NCBI GenBank assembly: GCA_964540005.1
Contig: CAZILN010000167.1
Span: 1 to 20,980, forward strand
Length of the DNA stretch: 20,980 nucleotides
DNA from: CAZILN01 sp964540005
Lineage (GTDB): Bacteria; Bacteroidota; Bacteroidia; Bacteroidales; SM23-62
Reading direction: 5' to 3'
Below the pieces are notes generated by a model. It was given only the letters and a program-made list of their open reading frames with translations, did not search any database and was not told the origin of the DNA. Shown one piece after another: positions 8,080 through 13,320 of the stretch. Positions within the stretch are counted from its first letter, which is position 1, and each line of letters opens with the position of its first letter. Both the position numbers and the translations under genes were made by a program.

Positions 8080-8640
8080 TTGAAAATCTACATTAAAAAT
8101 ATGGTTTGCATCCGGTGCAAAATGGTAGTGAAATCCGAGCTGAAAAAAATTGGATTGCATTACATCGCGGTTGAATTGGGCGAGGTTGAAATCTTGGAGG
8201 AAATTTCAACAGAGCAAATTGACCGTCTGAGAATTGCCCTTAAAAGGTCCGGCCTGGAATTAATGGATGACAAAAAAAGCATTCTGGTTGAGAAAATAAA
8301 AGCAGTTATCGTTGAACTGGTCCATTATAATGAAGAACAGATCAAAATAAACCTTTCCGATTACCTGAGCGAAAAGCTTAATTACGATTACACATACCTG
8401 GCTAATCTTTTTTCTGAAGTAAAAGGGACTACCATTGAGCAGTTTTACCTGGCCCATAAGATAGAAAAGGTAAAAGAACTACTGGTGTATAATGAGCTCA
8501 ATCTTACCGAAATTGCATGGAAACTGCATTACAACAGTGTGGCCCATCTGTCAAACCAATTTAAAAAAATGACAGGGCTTACCCCGTCTCACTTTAAAAA
8601 TCTTAAGCACAAAAGGCGCGGCGATTTGGGAAATGTGTGA
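8080..8640 (+). CDS. AraC-type regulator with N-terminal HMA-like CxxC domain
   Basis: Transcription regulator of 186 aa with two parts. Residues 1-65 resemble a heavy-metal-associated (ferredoxin-like) domain: MKIYIKNMVCIRCKMVV carries Cys10 and Cys13 in a CxxC motif at the place where HMA domains bind soft metals. Residues about 100-180 form an AraC/XylS helix-turn-helix domain, with NLTEIAWKLHYNSVAHLSNQFKKMTGLTPSHFK covering the second HTH. The chosen start is TTG; the next in-frame ATG (8101) would delete the first beta strand, and the strand sequence is typical of the family. The fusion suggests direct sensing of a thiophilic metal or of thiol redox state. The stop codon overlaps the first copy of a repeated 20-bp motif that recurs upstream of neighbouring genes, so these genes are candidate targets. 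No metal pump or chaperone is present in the window. Confidence 0.85.
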   Translation: MKIYIKNMVCIRCKMVVKSELKKIGLHYIAVELGEVEILEEISTEQIDRLRIALKRSGLELMDDKKSILVEKIKAVIVELVHYNEEQIKINLSDYLSEKLNYDYTYLANLFSEVKGTTIEQFYLAHKIEKVKELLVYNELNLTEIAWKLHYNSVAHLSNQFKKMTGLTPSHFKNLKHKRRGDLGNV

Positions 8641-8656
8641 ATGATGTAACTTATTC
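8637..8656 (+). promoter_or_regulatory. Candidate operator copy A (20-bp motif)
   Basis: GTGAATGATGTAACTTATTC overlaps the regulator stop codon and lies about 150 bp upstream of the cupin ATG. In this copy the outer arms GTGAAT (8637-8642) and ATTCAC (8653-8658) form an inverted repeat. It is identical over 20 bp to copy B, and both are followed at the same distance by an AT-rich stretch ending TATAA. Confidence 0.55.
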
Positions 8657-8806
8657 ACAAAATTGTATAATACATTCCGTAATTAATGAGTGCACCTTTG
8701 TTATTTAATTTCATATTCCCATGAAGCCAACTTTATCAAAGGCTGTTTGAAAAATCAAGCTTTGAGCTTCATTTCAGAGATTACATGGACAAAAAGATTG
8801 GAAAAG

Positions 8807-9145
8807 ATGGAAAATATTGAGATCGGGAAAGCAAAGGCGCATATTATGATCGAGATCATCGAATATGTCCCTAATTCAGTTGTCATTAAATCAATTATAA
8901 AAAAGACAACAGGTAACATCAGTGTGGTTTCAGTTGATGGTGGCGAGGCTTTGACTGAAAAAATAATCCCATTTGACACTTTTGTCCAAATCATTGACGG
9001 CAAGGCTGAGATTGTAATTGATGGGATATCGAATATACTTAATACAGGCCAGTCAATCATTTTACCTGCACATACATCAAGTATTGTTAAAGCCAATGAA
9101 CGTTTCAAAATGATCTCCACCATCATAAAAAGCGGATACGAATAA
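8807..9145 (+). CDS. Small single-domain cupin protein
   Basis: Cytoplasmic cupin-fold protein of 112 aa starting MENIEIGKAKAHIMIEIIEY. It closely resembles a common Bacteroidota small cupin: VPNSVVIKSIIKKTTGNISV, then PFDTFVQIIDGKAEIVIDG (cupin motif 1 region) and GQSIILPAHTSSIVKANERFKM (motif 2 region). The open frame extends back to a GTG at 8690, but the ATG at 8807 matches the family N-terminus. The metal-binding histidines usual in motif 1 are missing (EKIIPFDTF, with Lys where many relatives have His). It may therefore bind a small molecule without metal, or need only the motif 2 His. It lies downstream of the HMA/AraC regulator and of operator-like copy A, so it probably belongs to that regulon. 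The biochemical role is not known. Confidence 0.82.
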   Translation: MENIEIGKAKAHIMIEIIEYVPNSVVIKSIIKKTTGNISVVSVDGGEALTEKIIPFDTFVQIIDGKAEIVIDGISNILNTGQSIILPAHTSSIVKANERFKMISTIIKSGYE

Positions 9146-9188
9146 ATGGCAATGGCATGGATATTCCAGACCTGTTGAACTCAAATCC

Positions 9189-9208
9189 GTGAATGATGTA
9201 ACTTATTC
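9189..9208 (+). promoter_or_regulatory. Candidate operator copy B (20-bp motif)
   Basis: A perfect 20-bp copy of copy A, again followed after about 10 bp by TATAA and then ATTCC. The right arm reads ATTCCC rather than ATTCAC. It lies just upstream of the truncated lipoprotein relic at 9223-9333. Confidence 0.55.
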
Positions 9209-9222
9209 CCAGGATTATATAA

Positions 9223-9333
9223 AGATTCCTGGCTGTAACAGTATTTATGGCAGGAGCAATGTTATCCGGTTGCCGGTGGTCGACCGAAAAAGCGGAAAAT
9301 ACCAGAGAGAAAGTGCAGGACGTAAAGGTTTAA
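9223..9333 (+). pseudogene. Truncated small lipoprotein relic
   Basis: This frame reads RFLAVTVFMAGAMLSGC, a textbook lipoprotein signal core and lipobox, followed by RWSTEKAENTREKVQDVKV and a stop at 9331-9333. Small Bacteroidota lipoproteins of this type continue as a long Glu/Lys/Ala-rich helix with Val-Glu-Asn-Ala-type heptads, and here only the first turn remains. The normal Met-Lys start is missing: the only in-frame ATG (9247) lies inside the hydrophobic stretch, and a TAA at 9220-9222 closes the frame upstream. It therefore looks truncated at both ends. A competing frame at 9189-9371 starts inside the repeated motif and has no recognisable features. Confidence 0.5.
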
Positions 9334-9399
9334 AAAAGAATCCTTCCAGGGAAGTATTTATTCTACTCTAATAAAATAATTCAAAATAAACTTAAAGTC

Positions 9400-9564
9400 A
9401 TGAAAAACATGAAAAATTTACTTTATGTCATTGCAGGATTACTGATCGTAATCTGGATAATTCTTATTAAACCAACTTCGGCTGTTCATTTGCTGCTGGT
9501 TATGGCCGGATTAATAATACTATTCAGGATTGTTTTTGATAAGCGATTAACACCTAAAAAATGA
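9400..9564 (+). CDS. 54-residue membrane peptide, lmo0937-like
   Basis: Short protein MKNMKNLLYVIAGLLIVIWI... with two hydrophobic helices (about residues 7-23 and 29-46), a Pro-Thr-Ser-Ala turn between them and a basic tail ending KRLTPKK. The layout and the spacing of Tyr, Trp and the LLLVMAGLIILFRI segment match the lmo0937 family (DUF5670), whose members are about 45-60 residues long and are found in stress-related gene sets. It should sit in the inner membrane with both ends on the same side. The function is unknown. It follows the lipoprotein relic by 66 bp and precedes the SPFH relic by 24 bp on the same strand, consistent with a stress-type gene group. Confidence 0.7.
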   Translation: MKNMKNLLYVIAGLLIVIWIILIKPTSAVHLLLVMAGLIILFRIVFDKRLTPKK

Positions 9565-9588
9565 CCTGTATTTAAAGGTAGTGCTAAA

Positions 9589-9762
9589 ATGAACTATCTG
9601 TATGTACTAATTCCTGTTGTATTGATATTCCTCGTGGGAATAAGAATCGTGCGGCCAACCCAAAGAGGCTTAAATCCGGTACATTATTTTTCAACTGATC
9701 ATGTGAAGATGATGTGTGAATTATGTAAATCAATTAAGGAATCTACCTTTATCGTATTATGA
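9589..9762 (+). pseudogene. SPFH/Band 7 (slipin-like) N-terminal fragment
   Basis: The 57-codon frame begins with a membrane helix MNYLYVLIPVVLIFLV followed by GIRIVRPTQRGL, the signature start of bacterial stomatin/slipin-type SPFH proteins, which normally continue IERLGKY and about 250 more residues. Here the match stops abruptly after Gly-Leu. The remaining 29 codons (NPVHYFSTDH onward) have no family resemblance and end at a TGA at 9760-9762. I infer that a deletion or recombination joined the first about 28 codons of an SPFH gene to unrelated DNA. The membrane helix might still be produced, but the scaffold domain is gone. The 3' end overlaps motif copy C, so the new junction may have brought in the promoter of the next gene. 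Confidence 0.65.
9716..9735 (+). promoter_or_regulatory. Candidate operator copy C (diverged)
   Basis: GTGAATTATGTAAATCAATT matches copies A and B at 15 of 20 positions, with the GTGAATnATGTAA core intact. It lies 59 bp upstream of the ATG at 9794 and is followed by TACCTTTA, one base away from the -7 consensus TAnnTTTG. Confidence 0.4.
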
Positions 9763-9793
9763 AACTTCAGTTACAAAAATAAGATTAAACAAA

Positions 9794-10972
9794 ATGAAAA
9801 ATGTATTAAGAACAAAAACTAAAATTGCCGTAGTATTTTTTCTGGCTATTCTTATAGCTGGCACTTGCGGTTATGCACAACAAACAAAAAGTGCCGTATT
9901 TAAACAAGCCGATGAAGCTATGCAAAATGCAAAAGCAATGAAAGCAGATATTCTTTCTCCATCAGAATATTCTAAAGCATTAAATTATTATCAGGATGCT
10001 GAAAAGGATTTCAAAAATAAAAAAGGAATTGAAAAAGTTGAAGAAACGCTTATTAAAGCGGTTAATTACTTTAATAGATCAATAGACTTTTGTTATTCAG
10101 CTAAAATTGTTTTTGCCAATTCATTAAATGCGCGTGAAGATGCTTTATCAGCGGGAGCTGATATATTTGCAAAAGAACTATGGTTAGAAGCAGAAGAACA
10201 ATTTATTAAGGCAGCTGAACAATTAGAAAAAGGAGATAGGGATGACTCATATAAAGAATCTGTTAAAGCAATAGAAATTTACAGAAAAGCTGAACTATCT
10301 GCCATAAAAACAAATTTGCTTGATGAAACCCGTAAATTAATAGAAAAAGCCGATGAAATGAAGGTTGATAAAAAAGCGCCAAAAACGCTCAATAAAGCAA
10401 AATCTCTGTTATCGGAAACCGAAAAGGAGCTTGAAACAAACCGTTATGATATGGATTACCCCCGTATAACGGCAAAACAAGCTAAATATGAAGCAAAGCA
10501 TTCCATTTTCCTTAATAATATGATTAAAAAAATAGATGATGAAAATACAGAAATGGAAGATGTGATACTGAATTTAGAAAATCCGTTAATAAATATTGCT
10601 GAAGCAGTTGGTTTTGTCGCACAATTTGATGAAGGATTTGACAAGCCCGCGAATGAAATAAGAAACTATGTATATGATTTACAAGTGAAAAACGGCAGGC
10701 TAATTATGGAAAACACCCGACAGGATTATTTAATTGGGCAATTGGAGGCTAATATCGAAGTTCTGAAAAAAGAAAGAACTGCGCTTAATAATGAGTTTAA
10801 AACTGAGATAAGCAAGCGCACTGCTGAAAATAAATCCAGTATGCAGGCTATTGAAAATGAAAAGGCTGAACTAGCTAAAAAAATCGATTATCAAACAAAA
10901 ATTAATGAGAAGTTTGATATAGTGAATAAGATATTCAACAGCTCGGAAGCAATGGTTCTTCGTTCAGCATAG
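9794..10972 (+). CDS. DUF4398-like coiled-coil exported protein, probably truncated before an OmpA domain
   Basis: Exported, strongly helical protein of 392 aa. From the ATG at 9794 a signal peptide ends in GYA (cleavage after Ala28). Residues about 30-90 (KQADEAMQNAKAMKADILSPSEYSKALNYYQDAEKDF) look like a DUF4398-type helical repeat; the rest is Lys/Glu-rich coiled coil with a late KKERTALNNEFKTEISKRTAENK segment. Related Bacteroidota proteins have this architecture followed by a C-terminal OmpA peptidoglycan-binding domain, and the ending EAMVLRSA matches the point just before that domain. Here a TAG follows at once, at the terminus of the insertion sequence. The gene is visibly richer in A+T than 384-7968, suggesting separate origin. 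The upstream frame is open to 9716, inside the candidate operator, so that start is not credible. A truncated product could still be periplasmic but could not anchor to peptidoglycan. Confidence 0.75.
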   Translation: MKNVLRTKTKIAVVFFLAILIAGTCGYAQQTKSAVFKQADEAMQNAKAMKADILSPSEYSKALNYYQDAEKDFKNKKGIEKVEETLIKAVNYFNRSIDFCYSAKIVFANSLNAREDALSAGADIFAKELWLEAEEQFIKAAEQLEKGDRDDSYKESVKAIEIYRKAELSAIKTNLLDETRKLIEKADEMKVDKKAPKTLNKAKSLLSETEKELETNRYDMDYPRITAKQAKYEAKHSIFLNNMIKKIDDENTEMEDVILNLENPLINIAEAVGFVAQFDEGFDKPANEIRNYVYDLQVKNGRLIMENTRQDYLIGQLEANIEVLKKERTALNNEFKTEISKRTAENKSSMQAIENEKAELAKKIDYQTKINEKFDIVNKIFNSSEAMVLRSA

Positions 10973-11000
10973 ATTTTCACGGTATACAACTACCCGTAAA

Positions 11001-12746
11001 TTACGAATAAGCTGCTCCTTCAAAGATAACACTCATATTGTTAAGCCAGGGATATTTCTGACGAGAATATTTTTGCATTACTTCAAGTATAAGGGGAAGG
11101 TTTCTTTTCTTTTTCAGCTGTACGGTGATTGCATTTTCCTGTATTATAATATCAGCCCCATTAAGCACAAATTTATCATATAGACTTTGAATCGAGAGGT
11201 TTGAGTATCGTTCCAGTTCCAACGCCAACAACCGGTAAAGGTTATTGGCCAGTATGGACATTGTGAGATCAAAATCGACCTTAATAACCATGGAAGAAGA
11301 GACCATGTTCAGGTGAAAAAAATCAATTTGTTCAGAGATAGATTTCTCAACAAGCCAGCGGCGCGCATATTTTCTGATTATTTTTTCTGTAGTCAGATCA
11401 AAGTCATTTGTAATGATAACAGCCGGTTTTATCTTCCCGTTACCGGTTATTGTGATCTGCCTGATTTGTTGGTCATAACCTTTCAAAAAGACCTGTTCAT
11501 CATAAACACGCAGGATTCTTTGTTTCGTTCCGGCACATTCGACCCTTATTTTTTTCCATCCCTGTGCGGGCAGATCCGATATTCTATCGAGCATCCGTTT
11601 CCCTCTTCGGCGGATGGTGATAAATTTAATCCCTGCCTGATCCAGATTTTTCAGGTTTTCATAATTGGTGAACCTGCTATCAAAAACAATGTATCTGAGT
11701 TTATCATCTTGCTTTGTATTGCTGCTATGATAAAAATCCAGGAACTCAAGGACAACGGCACTTTCGTCTTTTTGCAGAATATTGGCATTACCATAATCAA
11801 TCAACCCGGTGTCAGGATCATGGGCAAGCACGGCCAGCATGCTGCTGAGCGCTTTGCCCCGTTTCCCTGACCAGTTGTTTTCCAGGTGAGCGTCATCGCC
11901 CCAGTAAGGAATGGTAGTAAAATCCAGGTTGGAGGTATCTTCCAGCAATCCGGCTTTCATCCATACCCTGTGCAGTTGTTTTAAAAACTTGCGATTCATC
12001 TGACCGGTGACCCGGTCAGAATACGAAGTGTACCATGCTGTTTTAGGTAACACATTTAGCCCTGCAAACAGTCCCATGCCCCGGTCCATGCACCAGGTAT
12101 CATCGGATGAGTACCGGCGACGGTTCGCCAGTTTCAAAGCCAGAAAACTAAGAATAGAAGCTGTCTTGCTAATAATCGATGTTTCAGGATATGCTGATCT
12201 GCCAATGACAGTGTCTATTTTGTAGCGTTTGATCAATCCAAGGAACATAAGTATACCGGCATTTGAGCTTTTTAAAACCTCCGGGGTAAAAGTCAGTGGA
12301 TATGATTTATCAGCAGCTATCTGGACATTCTCCAATTGTTGCCTGACAAGTCTGGAGCGTCTTGGTAAACGCGAAAACCCTTCTGAGGATACTATATTGA
12401 AAATATTTTTCTCTGAGATGGAGTACCCCAGTCCGTCAAGAACAACTTTAATGTCAGGTACTGAGTAGTATTTTTTTCGCATCTCAATGATAAGACTTCT
12501 GACCTGATTTGTATTGGAAGCAACCTTTCTTCCTGGTCTATATTCTACAAAAAAGAAAGATCCAGTTGAATCGTCACTTAATTTATCCCTGAAGGTAGCC
12601 ACCAGCGAGGTAAATGCACGATATGTATACCCAAAATGAGTGGCTACTTCATGAGCCGGTCTGTTTTCTACAAAGTACATCCTTAAAGCTTCATATTGTT
12701 TGTGGGTCACTAATGTAGGGGAAAGAAAGAAGGATTTAGGCTCCAT
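11001..12746 (-). CDS. DDE transposase, IS4 superfamily (IS1634-like)
   Basis: Transposase of 581 aa from the ATG at 12744-12746 (MEPKSFFLSPTLVTHKQYEA). The frame is open to an earlier Met at 12827, but those residues are hydrophobic and unlike the family. Residues about 15-60 form a helix-turn-helix (ENRPAHEVATHFGYTYRAF). The RNase-H-like catalytic core is visible: first Asp in YWGDDAH (284/285), second Asp356 in VFDSRFTN, and the third acid Glu467 in YARRWLVEKSISEQ, the Y-x2-R-x3-E signature of IS4-type elements. The Lys normally seven residues after Glu467 is replaced by Ile. The frame is uninterrupted, so the protein may be active. It is the only gene in the element and is transcribed from the right, with an AT-rich leader containing a 9-bp palindrome. 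Confidence 0.88.
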   Translation of the reverse strand: MEPKSFFLSPTLVTHKQYEALRMYFVENRPAHEVATHFGYTYRAFTSLVATFRDKLSDDSTGSFFFVEYRPGRKVASNTNQVRSLIIEMRKKYYSVPDIKVVLDGLGYSISEKNIFNIVSSEGFSRLPRRSRLVRQQLENVQIAADKSYPLTFTPEVLKSSNAGILMFLGLIKRYKIDTVIGRSAYPETSIISKTASILSFLALKLANRRRYSSDDTWCMDRGMGLFAGLNVLPKTAWYTSYSDRVTGQMNRKFLKQLHRVWMKAGLLEDTSNLDFTTIPYWGDDAHLENNWSGKRGKALSSMLAVLAHDPDTGLIDYGNANILQKDESAVVLEFLDFYHSSNTKQDDKLRYIVFDSRFTNYENLKNLDQAGIKFITIRRRGKRMLDRISDLPAQGWKKIRVECAGTKQRILRVYDEQVFLKGYDQQIRQITITGNGKIKPAVIITNDFDLTTEKIIRKYARRWLVEKSISEQIDFFHLNMVSSSMVIKVDFDLTMSILANNLYRLLALELERYSNLSIQSLYDKFVLNGADIIIQENAITVQLKKKRNLPLILEVMQKYSRQKYPWLNNMSVIFEGAAYS

Positions 12747-13320
12747 AATACTGTATATTAATACCGTGATATAAATATACAATATCATTAAAACATTAGT
12801 GTCAAAATATAAAAAACTTATTAACAAACTATATATTAATTGTTTATAAAATATTATATAGTACTGGAATTGTATAGATAAATCATTGATTTACTTCAAT
12901 GCGATTTATATATACAGTATGTGTATATATTTCCAGGCAATCAATGAACAGTATATGTGTCTGATTTACAGGGTATAATAGAGCAGGTAGAATCAGTCTG
13001 ATGAACATGGAGTACGGTCAATTAATGACGTGAAAATCTGTGATAAATAGAAATGTACATACGACAATTGGTTTGTCACGCATCTTGCATTGAATCCTTC
13101 ATGTTGATTTTATCACCAAAATCCATTAGCCCCTATGTTTGTAAAGCATAAGTTTAAGCTAATGATTTAAAATCATGAATATCCCCTTTTTGAAAGGATT
13201 TAATAAATATCAGATTGAAAATTATTTTGGATATTATGGAAAATCAGTAATAAGATTCTTAAACATAATTAAAGGAAGTATTTTTGATCTTAGAACGCCT
13301 GGTTTGACAACACAGATAGA
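12747..13320. other. AT-rich non-coding stretch upstream of the transposase
   Basis: No convincing gene in 574 bp. It holds the transposase leader, an ATATATACA/TGTATATAT inverted repeat with a 5-nt loop (12908-12930), the candidate right IS end (13029-13039), and a 7-bp palindrome ATGATTT/AAATCAT at 13162-13176. The part beyond the IS end shows no OmpA-like sequence, so the lost 3' part of the gene at 9794-10972 is not here. Confidence 0.6.
12908..12930. repeat. 9-bp inverted repeat, possible transposase operator
   Basis: ATATATACA (12908-12916) and TGTATATAT (12922-12930) are perfect arms around GTATG. It lies about 160 bp upstream of the transposase start. In such AT-rich DNA it may be chance. 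Confidence 0.35.

Larger units (their letters stand above)
10971..13039 (-). mobile_element. Insertion sequence of the IS4/IS1634-like DDE group
   Basis: About 2.07 kb holding one transposase gene (11001-12746, minus). The proposed ends are a perfect 11-bp inverted pair, AGATTTTCACG at 10971-10981 and CGTGAAAATCT at 13029-13039. The left end lies 20 bp from the transposase stop and exactly where the upstream OmpA-type gene is cut. No direct target duplication is visible next to these ends, and a second weak match to the left end (ATTTACAGGGTA near 12963) makes the right boundary uncertain. The element itself is well supported; the right end is not. Confidence 0.55.

Noticed and set aside
9189..9371. 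60-codon frame after the cupin
   Set aside because: It starts inside the repeated 20-bp motif, has no recognisable features, and another frame over the same bases carries a clear lipoprotein signal.
13162..13176. ATGATTT/AAATCAT palindrome as a terminator for the 833-aa gene
   Set aside because: It has a 1-nt loop and no U-run, and lies about 150 bp beyond the stop; likely chance in AT-rich DNA.
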